From: Candidatus Dormiibacterota bacterium
GTDB taxonomy: Bacteria > Chloroflexota > Dormibacteria > UBA8260 > Bog-877
Assembly (NCBI GenBank): GCA_003164475.1
Contig: PLTL01000108.1
Location: 1-14,082 of the forward strand
Direction of reading: 5' to 3'
Length of the DNA: 14,082 nt
Positions 6,648 to 13,894 of this stretch are shown piece after piece. The translations under genes and the position numbers were made by a program. Within the stretch, counting starts at the first letter, position 1. Each line of letters starts with the position of its first letter. The notes beneath the pieces are model-generated. The model made no database searches. It was not told the DNA's origin and saw only the letters and a list, made by a program, of their open reading frames with translations.

Positions 6648-7791
6648 GCTCCGCGAGGAGCGCCAGCTGAGGTGGGCCACCCGGGTGGTGCACGCCGGGG
6701 ACAACCCCCGAGGTGAGGATCTGGCCCTGGTCCCGCCGCTGCCGATGTCCGTGGTCTACGGCCACGGCAACCCGTTGGGCTTCTACTACGGGCGCGAGCA
6801 CAACCCGAACTGGGAGCGCCTGGAGGGGGCCCTCGCCGACCTCGAGGACGGTCGGGGCGCTCTGGTCTTCAGCTCGGGGATGGCCGCCATCTCGGCGGTG
6901 CTGGAGGTCTGCGGGCTGGGCCACATAATCGTGGCTGCCCGGGATGCCTACATTGGCACCAGGGAGCGGCTCGGGCGGATGTCGGCCGAAGGCAAGTGCA
7001 GCGCAGAGCTGGTCGACGCCACCGACCTCGGGGCGGTGCGACGGGCCTGCCAGGGCGCCGGGTTACTGGTCATCGAGTCGCTGGGCAACCCGTTGCTGAC
7101 CGTCCCCGACATCAGGGCGTGTGCCGAGGTGGCCCGCGAGGCCGGGGCTGTGACCCTGGTGGACAACACCTTCGCCACCCCGCTGCTGGTACAGCCCCTG
7201 CGGCTGGGGGCCGACCTGGTGGTCCACTCGGTCTCCAAGTACATCGGCGGGCACAGTGATCTGATCATGGGTGCGGTAGTCAGCGACCGCCAGGACCTGC
7301 TGGAGGGGATGCGCTACCAGCGGACCCACGCCGGGGCCATCCCGGGCCATCTCGAGACCTGGCTGGCGCTCCGCGGGCTGCGCACCCTGGACGTCCGGCT
7401 GCGCCGGCAGATGGGGTCCGCCGCGGCTCTGGCGGAGCGGCTGAAGAGCCTCCCCGGGGTGACGCGGGTCCACTACCCCGGGCTCGAGGAGCACCCTCAG
7501 CACCGGCTGGCGGAACGTCAGCTGCACGGCGGTTTCGGGGCGATGATCTCGATCGAGGTCAACGCCGACGCCGAGGCCGCGGAGCGGGTCTGCGCCGCGA
7601 CCCGGATCTGGACCAACGCCACCAGCCTGGGCGCGGTGGAGTCGCTGCTGGAGCGCCGGGCCCGGTGGGCGGGCGACGAGTACCTCCCCGCCGGTCTGCT
7701 CCGGCTGTCGGTGGGAGTCGAGGCCTGGGAGGATCTTTTTGAGGACCTGGCCCGGGCGCTGGCGCGGGCGGGAGTCGCGGCCGCCGGCTAG
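6637..7791 (+). CDS. Cys/Met metabolism PLP-dependent enzyme (cystathionine gamma-lyase/synthase type)
   Basis: The 384-residue protein is a fold-type I PLP enzyme of the trans-sulfuration family. YYGREHNPNW near residue 50 corresponds to the Y-x-R-x-x-N-P-T motif that binds the cofactor phosphate of the neighbouring subunit. FSSGMAA follows, D176 in VDNTFATP pairs with the pyridine nitrogen, and K201 in SVSKYIGGHSD is the Schiff-base lysine. The C-terminal RLSVGVE is the substrate-carboxylate arginine motif. The family includes cystathionine gamma-synthase, beta- and gamma-lyases and O-acetylhomoserine sulfhydrylase, which cannot be separated by eye; 'YGR' rather than 'YSR' leans to gamma-lyase-like enzymes. 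Its ATG lies 6 nt after ACGGAG and inside the end of the lyase gene. Its stop overlaps that of the convergent tetR. Confidence 0.92.
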   Translation: MSGELREERQLRWATRVVHAGDNPRGEDLALVPPLPMSVVYGHGNPLGFYYGREHNPNWERLEGALADLEDGRGALVFSSGMAAISAVLEVCGLGHIIVAARDAYIGTRERLGRMSAEGKCSAELVDATDLGAVRRACQGAGLLVIESLGNPLLTVPDIRACAEVAREAGAVTLVDNTFATPLLVQPLRLGADLVVHSVSKYIGGHSDLIMGAVVSDRQDLLEGMRYQRTHAGAIPGHLETWLALRGLRTLDVRLRRQMGSAAALAERLKSLPGVTRVHYPGLEEHPQHRLAERQLHGGFGAMISIEVNADAEAAERVCAATRIWTNATSLGAVESLLERRARWAGDEYLPAGLLRLSVGVEAWEDLFEDLARALARAGVAAAG

Positions 7792-8405
7792 GCCGGCTGC
7801 TGCAGTGCCGCCGAGAGCAGGCTGACCACGCCGTCGCGCATGGCGGCCACGTCCAGCTCTGGCCCCGACGCCGCCCAGGCGGAAACTGCTCCGTCGAGCA
7901 TCATGGTCATGGCCTCGGCGAAGTTCTCGACCGGCACCGAGGCGGGCACCTCGCCGGCGTCGATCCCCTCTCGCAGGTAACCCTCGATAAAGCTGAAGAT
8001 GGCGGCGCGGCGGAGCTTCATCACCTCGCGCAGGGCGGGGTTGGTGGGAGCCTCGGCGAGGGCGCCCAGGACCAGCCCCGCCGCATGCTGCCGGTCCAGG
8101 TCCCTCAGGTACTGGTCCACCCCCTGCACCAGACGGGCTCTGGGGTTGGCGATCTCCGAGAGCTGCTGGCTCAGGGCCTCCATCTCGGTCTCAATCTGGG
8201 AGAGGCAGATGGCGGTGAAGAGCTCGGCCTTGCTGGGGAAATAGCGGTAGAGCAGGCCCACCGACACCCCCACCTCGGTGGCGATGTCGGGCACGCTGGT
8301 GCCCTGGAAGCCGGCCCGGGAGAAAGCCCGGGCGGCCCCGTCCAGGATCCGTTGCCGCACCTGGTCCGCATGTGCCGTCGAGGGTCGGCCGTCGATGGCG
8401 CGCAA
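7788..8405 (-). CDS. TetR-family transcriptional regulator
   Basis: The 205-residue protein has the TetR N-terminal DNA-binding domain at about 15-63: ILDGAARAFSRAGFQGTS, then IATEVGVSVGLLYRYFPSKAELF, in which the second and third helices form the helix-turn-helix and Y-x-Y-F-P-S-K is the classical ending. The remaining 140 residues are the helical ligand-binding and dimerisation domain, whose ligand is unknown. The start is TTG at 8405-8403, supported by GGAGAG 6 nt upstream on the minus strand; no in-frame ATG or GTG lies nearby upstream. It diverges from the MMPL exporter, and the 18-bp palindrome between them is its likely operator, so it probably represses the exporter and perhaps itself, with a lipid-like or drug inducer. 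That role is inferred from context. Confidence 0.93.
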   Translation of the reverse strand: MRAIDGRPSTAHADQVRQRILDGAARAFSRAGFQGTSVPDIATEVGVSVGLLYRYFPSKAELFTAICLSQIETEMEALSQQLSEIANPRARLVQGVDQYLRDLDRQHAAGLVLGALAEAPTNPALREVMKLRRAAIFSFIEGYLREGIDAGEVPASVPVENFAEAMTMMLDGAVSAWAASGPELDVAAMRDGVVSLLSAALQQPA

Positions 8406-8417
8406 GGCTCACTCTCC

Positions 8418-8430
8418 GCCCCGAAGGGGC
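8418..8430 (-). other. Small hairpin in the tetR 5' leader
   Basis: GCCCC-TTC-GGGGC (minus strand) is a perfect 5-bp hairpin ending only a few bases before the GGAGAG ribosome binding site of tetR. It could modulate ribosome access. On the plus strand the same hairpin is followed by CTTTG, but no plus-strand gene ends here, so a terminator role is unlikely. Confidence 0.3.
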
Positions 8431-8432
8431 CT

Positions 8433-8463
8433 TTGACACCGGCACTCCAGCATTGCCCATAAT
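8433..8463 (+). promoter_or_regulatory. Promoter of the MMPL exporter gene
   Basis: A perfect -35 TTGACA (8433-8438) is followed after 19 bp by CATAAT (8458-8463), 5 of 6 to the -10 consensus. The spacer is 2 bp longer than ideal. The predicted start near 8470 falls inside the palindromic operator, which fits repression by TetR. The resulting leader of about 50 nt contains the GGAGGAG ribosome binding site at 8506-8512. Confidence 0.65.
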
Positions 8464-8468
8464 CTAGC

Positions 8469-8486
8469 TGAATGAACATTCATTCA
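8469..8486. promoter_or_regulatory. Palindromic operator for the TetR-family regulator
   Basis: TGAATGAACATTCATTCA is a perfect inverted repeat with 8-bp arms (TGAATGAA / TTCATTCA) and a 2-bp centre. It sits between tetR and the MMPL gene, directly after the exporter -10. TGAATGA-type arms recur in TetR-family operators, for example Bacillus FadR, which controls fatty-acid genes. Binding by the adjacent regulator is inferred from position and symmetry. Confidence 0.85.
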
Positions 8487-8519
8487 CCACGAGCCGCCTA
8501 GCCTCGGAGGAGTCGAGCG

Positions 8520-10793
8520 ATGTTCTGGCGGCTGGGCAGCTTCGCCTTCCGCTTCCGGAAGTTCATTCCTCCCGGTGCGGTCGGGCTCACCTTGCTGATG
8601 CTGGCCCTGTCCGGGCCCTTCGGCGGCCAGTTCGCCCCGGCCACCTTCTCGGTGCCGGGCTCGCAGAGTCAGCGGGCCAGCGACCTGCTCTCCCGCTACT
8701 TCGGCACCTCGACCGCCCAGCTGCTGCTGGTCTTCCACAGCAACCAGGCCAACGCCGCCTCCCCCCAGGTCCAGGCCAAGGTGGCCGCCACTTTCCAGCG
8801 GCTGGCGCAGCAACCGGTGACAGCCAGCGTCCTCGACTACGCCGACACTGGTAAGCGGATCTTTATCGGGGACCACGGCCACGACACCTTCGCCGTGGTC
8901 AACCTCAAGCTCACCGAGTCGGCCGCCACCAGCCAGCTGAGCCACCTGCGCTCCTACCTCCAGCCCCAAGCTGGCCTCAAGTTCTACCTCACGGGCTCGC
9001 CCCCGATCGAGGTTCTCTACGACTCCGCCCTCGAGGCCCAGCTCCGGCGCGCCGAGCTGATCGCGCTGCCGATCTCGCTGGTCCTGCTGCTCTTGGTCTT
9101 CGGCTCACTGCTGTCGGCCCTGCTGCCGCTGGTGATCGCCGGGCTGGCGGTGCCCACCTCGCTGGCGGTGATACGGATCCTGGCCGCTCACTTCGGGGTC
9201 TCGATCTTCGTCACCAACGTGGCCACCATCCTGGGGCTGGGCCTGGCGATCGACTACTCGCTCTTCTTCGTCAAGCGGTTCCGCGAGGAGATCCCCGACC
9301 ACCAGACCGTCGACGCGGTCCGGATCGCCACCGCCAGCGCCGGCAAGGCCATCACGGTCTCCGGGATCGCGGTGGCGGTGGGACTCAGCTCCCTGCTCCT
9401 CTTCCCTTCCTCCACCATCGACAGCCTGGGGGTCGGCGGCGTCGTGGTCGTGGCGTTGACCCTCCTCTTTGCCCTCACCGCGCTGCCGGCGGTGCTCGGC
9501 CTCCTCGGCCCCCGGGTGAACTGGCTGGCCGTGCGCCGAGGCTTGCGCGAGGAGTCTGGACGGCGTGCGGGCAGCTCCGCCTTCTGGAGTTGGCTGGCGG
9601 CGACGGTGATGAAGCGACCGGTCCTGTTCGCCCTGCCCACCGCCGTGCTGCTGCTGCTGGTGGGGACCCCCTTCCTCCACCTAAAGCCCTCCACCGGCGC
9701 CGACGTGGCCGACATCCCCCCGGGCGCGGCCCGGACGGGCTATGCCCTGCTCAGCTACGACTTCCCCCAGGCGGGAGGGGTGGATGACCTTAACTTGGTG
9801 CTGCGGTTCCCCTCCGCGCTCCATGACCGGCTCACCAGGCCCCAACAGGCGCAGGTGGCGGCTTACCTCGCCAAGGTGCGCCAGCTGCGCGGGGTGCAGG
9901 GAGTGACCGGAGTGCTCGTCCCACCGCCCCGGGTCCCGGCGGCAGCCTACCTCGCCGAGCTGGCCCTGGCTGCCTCGCAGCGGAGCCCGGCTCTCAACCA
10001 CTACATCGCCGGGAGCCTGGCAGGCCCGATCCTCCAGATGACCGTGGCCAACGGCTACTCACCTGACTCCTCGGCCGAGGCCGGGCTGGTCCGCCGGCTC
10101 CGGTCCCTGCCCGGGCCCAACCGGGTCGAGGTCCTGGTCGCCGGGGTCGGTGCCCGGTCGGTCGACTTCCTCAGCTCCTTCGGGACCACCATCCCCTGGG
10201 CGGTGCTGCTGGTGGTGGTCGCGACCATGGTGATGCTGTTCCTCACCTTCGGCTCGGTGGTGCTCCCGCTCCAGGCGATCCTGATGAGCATGCTCTCGAT
10301 CTCAGCTAGCTTCGGGGCGTTGGTCTGGATCTTCCAGGACGGTCACCTCGCCAACCTGCTCCAGTTCACGGTGACCGGGGACCTCATCGCTACCACCCCG
10401 GTGCTGATGTTCGCCGTCCTCTTCGGGCTCTCCATGGACTACGAGGTGTTCCTGCTCTCCCGGATCCGGGAGAGCTACTGCACGACCAGGGACAACCGCG
10501 ACGCAGTGGCCTACGGCCTGACCGTTACCGGCGGGGTGATCACCTCGGCCGCACTGATCGTGATCACCGTCTTTTCCGCCTTCGCGACGGGCCACGTCCT
10601 GGCGATCCAGACCCTGGGGGTGGGGATGGCGGTGGCGGTGGCGATGGACGCCACCTTGGTGCGGGGGATCCTGGTCCCCGCGGTGATGCGGCTCTTGGGC
10701 CCGGCCAACTGGTGGGCGCCGGCGCCGGCCCAGCGCTTTGTCGCCGGGCTCGGCCTCTATGAGCCGGAGGCTGCTCCCGAAGTCCCCGCGTGA
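8520..10793 (+). CDS. MMPL/RND-family membrane exporter
   Basis: The 757-residue inner-membrane protein has the two-fold RND layout of MMPL transporters (YdfJ/ActII-3 type). One membrane helix (about 18-34) precedes an extracytoplasmic loop to about 180 and a cluster of helices to about 330; then a helix at about 365-385, a second loop to about 555 and a second cluster to about 735. The proton-relay motifs are present in both halves: G-L-A-I-D245-Y246 with FFVKRFREE, and G-L-S-M-D640-Y641-E-V-F-L-L-S-R-I-R-E. Relatives export lipids, polyketides or drugs using the proton gradient; the substrate is unknown here. ATG 8520 follows GGAGGAG by 7 nt, the strongest ribosome binding site in the window. 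A divergent TetR gene and operator imply inducible expression. Length is near that of short actinobacterial MMPL proteins. Confidence 0.94.
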   Translation: MFWRLGSFAFRFRKFIPPGAVGLTLLMLALSGPFGGQFAPATFSVPGSQSQRASDLLSRYFGTSTAQLLLVFHSNQANAASPQVQAKVAATFQRLAQQPVTASVLDYADTGKRIFIGDHGHDTFAVVNLKLTESAATSQLSHLRSYLQPQAGLKFYLTGSPPIEVLYDSALEAQLRRAELIALPISLVLLLLVFGSLLSALLPLVIAGLAVPTSLAVIRILAAHFGVSIFVTNVATILGLGLAIDYSLFFVKRFREEIPDHQTVDAVRIATASAGKAITVSGIAVAVGLSSLLLFPSSTIDSLGVGGVVVVALTLLFALTALPAVLGLLGPRVNWLAVRRGLREESGRRAGSSAFWSWLAATVMKRPVLFALPTAVLLLLVGTPFLHLKPSTGADVADIPPGAARTGYALLSYDFPQAGGVDDLNLVLRFPSALHDRLTRPQQAQVAAYLAKVRQLRGVQGVTGVLVPPPRVPAAAYLAELALAASQRSPALNHYIAGSLAGPILQMTVANGYSPDSSAEAGLVRRLRSLPGPNRVEVLVAGVGARSVDFLSSFGTTIPWAVLLVVVATMVMLFLTFGSVVLPLQAILMSMLSISASFGALVWIFQDGHLANLLQFTVTGDLIATTPVLMFAVLFGLSMDYEVFLLSRIRESYCTTRDNRDAVAYGLTVTGGVITSAALIVITVFSAFATGHVLAIQTLGVGMAVAVAMDATLVRGILVPAVMRLLGPANWWAPAPAQRFVAGLGLYEPEAAPEVPA

Positions 10794-10840
10794 TCTGGTG
10801 GGGCCCAAGCGGCAACTTCCCCCCGCGGGCGCCCGGCGCG

Positions 10841-10846
10841 GATAAT
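10841..10846 (+). promoter_or_regulatory. Putative -10 element of a leaderless gene (small helical protein)
   Basis: GATAAT (5 of 6 to TATAAT) ends 6 nt before ATG 10853; the six intervening bases are all C, so there is no ribosome binding site. This is among the clearest leaderless starts in the window. Confidence 0.65.
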
Positions 10847-10852
10847 CCCCCC

Positions 10853-11185
10853 ATGCTCACGGCATCGAAGGAGACCGCTGAGAGGCGCTCGGTGTTGCGC
10901 CGCCTCGATGACATCCTTGAGGCGCTGGAGCAACTCAACCTGCGCGAGAGCAATCAGCTCACCGACCAGATCCGCCGCTCGTTGGAGGCGCAGGGGATCC
11001 CATTTGAGGACGGGGCCGAGATCAGGGTGATCATCGAACGGGTCTGGCACAAGCAGGAGAGCCACATGGTCAACCCTCGCCAGGACCAACGCAAGTTGAC
11101 CTCCCGGCGCACCTCCGCCCGCCGGCCTCCGGGCCAGGACGTGATCGAGAGCATCCTTCGGCAGAGCAACGCCGGCCGGGACTGA
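10853..11185 (+). CDS. Small hypothetical helical protein
   Basis: The 110-residue product is not recognised. Residues 5-50 look strongly helical and amphipathic (RRLDDILEALEQLNLRES, then IRRSLEAQG), possibly a coiled coil. A central stretch, AEIRVIIERVWHKQESHM, resembles a short alpha/beta unit. Residues 75-95 are basic and probably disordered, and the C-terminus ends in another helix. It has no cysteines, signal peptide or membrane segment. The ATG at 10853 is preferred over an upstream in-frame start at 10790 because it lies 6 nt after GATAAT and the upstream part would overlap the end of the exporter gene. It has its own promoter, so a link with the exporter is not implied. Confidence 0.7.
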   Translation: MLTASKETAERRSVLRRLDDILEALEQLNLRESNQLTDQIRRSLEAQGIPFEDGAEIRVIIERVWHKQESHMVNPRQDQRKLTSRRTSARRPPGQDVIESILRQSNAGRD

Positions 11186-11453
11186 GGTAGTCGGCGCCGC
11201 CTGCGATCAGCGGGCGACCGTCGCTCGGACGGCCCAGGGCGAGGACCGCCCCGCCTACTGGCGCCGGGGTCCGGGCCTGGCGCTTGCGGAGCCGTCCCAC
11301 GGCTGGGATGGTGGTCAGCGAGCCGTTGAGCCACCTCTCCCCGGCGTGGAGCAGACTTCCCGGTGCTCCAAAGTGATCTCGGCGGTCACCTCGCCGCCGA
11401 GTTGCTGAGCCCGCACATCCGAGCGGGGCCGCAGGCCCCCGGCGCTTCTCCGC
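11186..11453. other. Gene-free, hairpin-rich stretch between convergent genes
   Basis: I see no plausible coding frame in these 268 bases. They lie between the ends of two convergent genes and contain four compact inverted repeats. These are CCGTCCCA/TGGGATGG (11292-11311, tetraloop CGGC, one G-T pair), TGGAGCA/TGCTCCA (11347-11370), CTCGGCGG/CCGCCGAG (11378-11401) and GGGGCC-GCA-GGCCCC (11425-11439). GGTGG (11310-11314) and CCACC (11331-11335) could also pair. None is followed by a T run on either strand. Bidirectional termination, or a structured non-coding RNA, would explain the series; tRNA, T-box and SRP RNA signatures are absent. Confidence 0.45.
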
Positions 11454-12800
11454 TCACCACATCGGTGGGGAGGGGATCTGAGGATCCGGCGGCTCACCGG
11501 CTCCCATCGCCACCATCACCTCGCCGATCACGTAGATCGATCCCAGCGCCACCACCAGCCCCTGGGGGCCGGCCAGCTCCGCCGCCCTGGCCAGCGCCAC
11601 CGCCACCGGCTCGCCCATCTCGGTGCGTCCCGGCCAGGCAGCGGCCAGCTCGGCGACGGGGGCAGCCCTTGCCGATGGCGAGCGCGTGAAGACGGCGGCC
11701 ATCGGTTCCAGCTGCTCCAGCAGCCGGAGCATCCCTCGGTAGTCGTGGTCGGCCATCGACCCGAAGAGCAGCACCGTGGGGCGCGCCCGGGAGCGGCTAC
11801 GGAGGTCGGGCAGCACCGCCTCGACAGCGGCGGGGTTATGGGCGGCGTCGATCACAACCTCGGGAGCGGAGCCCAGCGACTGCATCCGACCTGGCCAGCG
11901 CACCTGGGCCAGTCCCTGGCGGACCGCCGCCTCAGAGATCGGGAAGCCGAGCTCGGCCAGACAATCGGCGACCGCCACCGCCAGAGCCGCATTCTCCAGT
12001 TGGAATGTGCCCTCAAGACCCAGCCGGAGGCCCTCGCGGCGCCCGGCCGGTGTCTCGACCGCGAAGGCGGCACCGGCCCGCCCCCCTGGTTCCACAGATA
12101 TCTCCTCTCTGAGCTGCCAGAGCCGCGCCTGGGCGGCCTCGGCGGCGGCGTGGATGGCGGGAAGCGCCTCACTGGGGGCGGCGGAAACCACCAGGTCGCG
12201 GTGCTTGATGATGGCCGCCTTCTCCGCGGCGATCTCGGGGATGGTGGTGCCCAGCTGGGCCTGGTGATCCAGCCCCACCGAGGTCATCACCGCGACCCCG
12301 CCGTCCCAGATGTTGGTCGCGTCCAGGCGCCCTCCCAGACCGACCTCGCAGACCACCACCTCCGCTCCCCAGCGACGGGCCGCCAGAAAGCCCATGGCGG
12401 TGAGCAACTCGTGGTGGCTCGGCCGGCCGGAGGTGGCGTCCATCGTCTCGGCGGCGTCGGCCACCTGGTCGGCCACCTGGATGAACTCCCCATCACCTAT
12501 TGGGGCGCCGCCGAGCTGGATCCGCTCGCGGTAGGTGGTGAGGTGGGGCTTGGTGAGCAGCGCCACCCGGAGTCCGGCCCGGGCACAGATCTCCGCCACC
12601 ATGGCGCAGACAGAGCCCTTTCCATTGGTGCCGGCCACCAGAACCCCTGGCAGTCCCACCTGGGGGTCTCCCAGCTGGGCGCAGAGCGCCCGGGTGGTCC
12701 CCAGCCCCAGCCGCATCCCCGGCTCGCTGCTCCCGGCCAGCCGGATCAGCGCATCCCGGAAAGGGTCACCCGCCCTCTGCGATCGCTCCCGCCGCATCAC
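11454..12800 (-). CDS. folC: Folylpolyglutamate synthase / dihydrofolate synthase
   Basis: This ATP-dependent Mur-ligase-type enzyme adds glutamate to dihydropteroate and/or folates in the cytosol. Counted from the longest start, the signatures are A-G-T-N-G-K-G-S (P-loop, 59-66), KPHLTTYRERIQ, EVGLGGRLDATN, VGLDHQAQLGTTIPEIAAEKAAII and, in the C-terminal domain, DAAHNPAAV. Length (448-451 residues) is typical. The usual T-S-P-H-L of the substrate loop reads T-K-P-H-L, and E-K-A-G reads E-K-A-A; both are departures worth noting. The start is uncertain: ATG 12809 gives the longest frame but lies within the neighbour's -10 and has no ribosome binding site. GTG 12800 lies 7 nt after a minus-strand hexamer CAGAAT and mirrors the neighbour's GTG, so I prefer it; ATG 12797 directly follows. 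The lipoprotein gene diverges from it. Confidence 0.93.
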   Translation of the reverse strand: MMRRERSQRAGDPFRDALIRLAGSSEPGMRLGLGTTRALCAQLGDPQVGLPGVLVAGTNGKGSVCAMVAEICARAGLRVALLTKPHLTTYRERIQLGGAPIGDGEFIQVADQVADAAETMDATSGRPSHHELLTAMGFLAARRWGAEVVVCEVGLGGRLDATNIWDGGVAVMTSVGLDHQAQLGTTIPEIAAEKAAIIKHRDLVVSAAPSEALPAIHAAAEAAQARLWQLREEISVEPGGRAGAAFAVETPAGRREGLRLGLEGTFQLENAALAVAVADCLAELGFPISEAAVRQGLAQVRWPGRMQSLGSAPEVVIDAAHNPAAVEAVLPDLRSRSRARPTVLLFGSMADHDYRGMLRLLEQLEPMAAVFTRSPSARAAPVAELAAAWPGRTEMGEPVAVALARAAELAGPQGLVVALGSIYVIGEVMVAMGAGEPPDPQIPSPPMW

Positions 12801-12822
12801 CCGTGGCATTCTGCACGGGTGA
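12797..12822. promoter_or_regulatory. Inverted repeat with a bidirectional promoter for folC and the lipoprotein gene
   Basis: TCACCCGTG (12797-12805) and CACGGGTGA (12814-12822) are perfect 9-bp arms around the 8-nt spacer GCATTCTG. The spacer holds CATTCT (plus, 12807-12812), ending 6 nt before GTG 12819, and CAGAAT (minus, 12813-12808), ending 7 nt before GTG 12800. The two GTG codons occupy exactly mirrored places in the arms. This suggests one symmetrical element that starts two leaderless genes, and may also bind a dimeric regulator. Confidence 0.6.
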
Positions 12823-13841
12823 ACCGATCCCGAAGGTGGCTGGCAGCCTCCTCGGCGCTCTGGCTGCCCAGCTTGGTGTTGGCCGGCTGCGGCGGCTCTG
12901 CTCGTGCCCCTGGCCCCTCGCCGACCCCCACCGTGGCCATTCCCGTCTCCGGGCTGCTCGGCCTTGCCGGTGAGGCCGCCGGCCCGTTCCCCCTGTCAGG
13001 GCCGTACTCGGTCGAGGGCAACCTCCGGTTCCGGTTCGGGACGGTGAGGGCGGTCGCCGTGCCTTCCACCGGACTGGCGGCGGTGAGCGCGCTCGCCCAA
13101 GCCCTCGACGTCCCCGGGCCGCCGATCAGCACCGCCACCGGGCTCGGATACAACCTGGGTGCGACCAGCGGCTACCAGCTGACCACCAACGCCAGCCTCA
13201 CCACGTTCAACTTCCACCCCAACACCCCGACCGCCGAGGTGGGCATCACTCCCACGGTGGCGATCGCCGACCAGTTCGCGGAACAGTTTCTGGGGGCACG
13301 CCATGTGCCGGCCGGCGGGGGCGTGATCCCCGTTCCCCAGCTGACCAACTCGCACGGCTCGGACCGGACCGTCTACTTCCAGTGGGCTCTGGAAGGGCTG
13401 CCGGTGGTCAACATCCTTGGCCAGCCTCAGGAGTTCTTCGTGGACGTGGCCACCGACCGCGCTGAGACCAAGGAGGTGGTGGGAATCTCTGGCACCGTCC
13501 CCTACGGTGCCACCGGGAATCCTCGCGGATACCCCTCAATGAAGCCCGACCAGGCGGTCCAGTACCTCAACTCCGGCGCGATCAGGCCGGGCGCCTACCT
13601 GCTCTCGCCCAGCGGCGAGCCATTCCCCAGCAGTTCGCCGGCCCCCGGCGGCGTGCTCATCGAATCGATATCACTGGCGATGGTCGACAGCTACGGGACC
13701 GCCGTCCCCGCCTACCGGTTCCAGGTCTCTGCCCAGTCGGGCCCGACCCAGTTCGTGACCTGTGCGGTGCCCCCGACCGGGTGCGTGCCTCTTCGGTTCC
13801 GGAGCCCGACGCCGTCGCCAAGCCCCTCGGGGAGCAGCTGA
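12819..13841 (+). CDS. Lipoprotein of unknown function
   Basis: The 340-residue product starts at GTG 12819 with MNRSRRWLAAS, a hydrophobic core and the lipobox L-A-G-C with C24. It should therefore be exported by Sec, lipid-modified at Cys24 and held on the outer face of the membrane. A Ser/Pro/Thr-rich linker (about 27-45) precedes a mature domain of roughly 270 residues with many beta-prone stretches (LRFRFGTVRAVAV, RTVYFQWALEGLPVV) and two late cysteines in TCAVPPTGC that may form a disulfide. The C-terminus is a Ser/Pro tail. I do not recognise the domain; similar-looking proteins are annotated as hypothetical in high-GC soil bacteria. The GTG choice rests on the lipoprotein signal, the -10-like CATTCT 6 nt upstream, and the fact that the upstream continuation of this frame is antisense to folC. 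Confidence 0.88.
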   Translation: MNRSRRWLAASSALWLPSLVLAGCGGSARAPGPSPTPTVAIPVSGLLGLAGEAAGPFPLSGPYSVEGNLRFRFGTVRAVAVPSTGLAAVSALAQALDVPGPPISTATGLGYNLGATSGYQLTTNASLTTFNFHPNTPTAEVGITPTVAIADQFAEQFLGARHVPAGGGVIPVPQLTNSHGSDRTVYFQWALEGLPVVNILGQPQEFFVDVATDRAETKEVVGISGTVPYGATGNPRGYPSMKPDQAVQYLNSGAIRPGAYLLSPSGEPFPSSSPAPGGVLIESISLAMVDSYGTAVPAYRFQVSAQSGPTQFVTCAVPPTGCVPLRFRSPTPSPSPSGSS

Positions 13842-13875
13842 GCCGATCCGACCGGTGCGGGTCCGTCAGCTCGGG

Positions 13876-13894
13876 GCCTGCCCAGCGAGCAGGC
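13876..13894 (+). terminator. Hairpin downstream of the lipoprotein gene, possible terminator
   Basis: GCCTGC-CCAGCGA-GCAGGC is a perfect 6-bp GC-rich hairpin beginning 35 nt after the lipoprotein stop. It lacks a T run, so it is at best a non-canonical terminator of the sort often proposed in high-GC bacteria. Confidence 0.35.

Noticed and set aside
4519..6704. Long minus-strand frames of 399 and 356 codons
   Set aside because: They lie opposite the methyltransferase and lyase genes, whose plus-strand products carry clear catalytic motifs; the antisense translations show none.
11186..11453. tRNA, T-box or SRP RNA in the hairpin-rich gap
   Set aside because: No cloverleaf with a T-loop GTTCRA motif, no T-box TGGNACC bulge followed by an aminoacyl-tRNA synthetase or amino-acid gene, and no SRP GGAAG tetraloop stem could be found.
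11745..12818. Upstream extension of the lipoprotein reading frame by 358 codons
   Set aside because: It is antisense to folC. The lipobox signal peptide and the -10 spacing fix the real start at GTG 12819.
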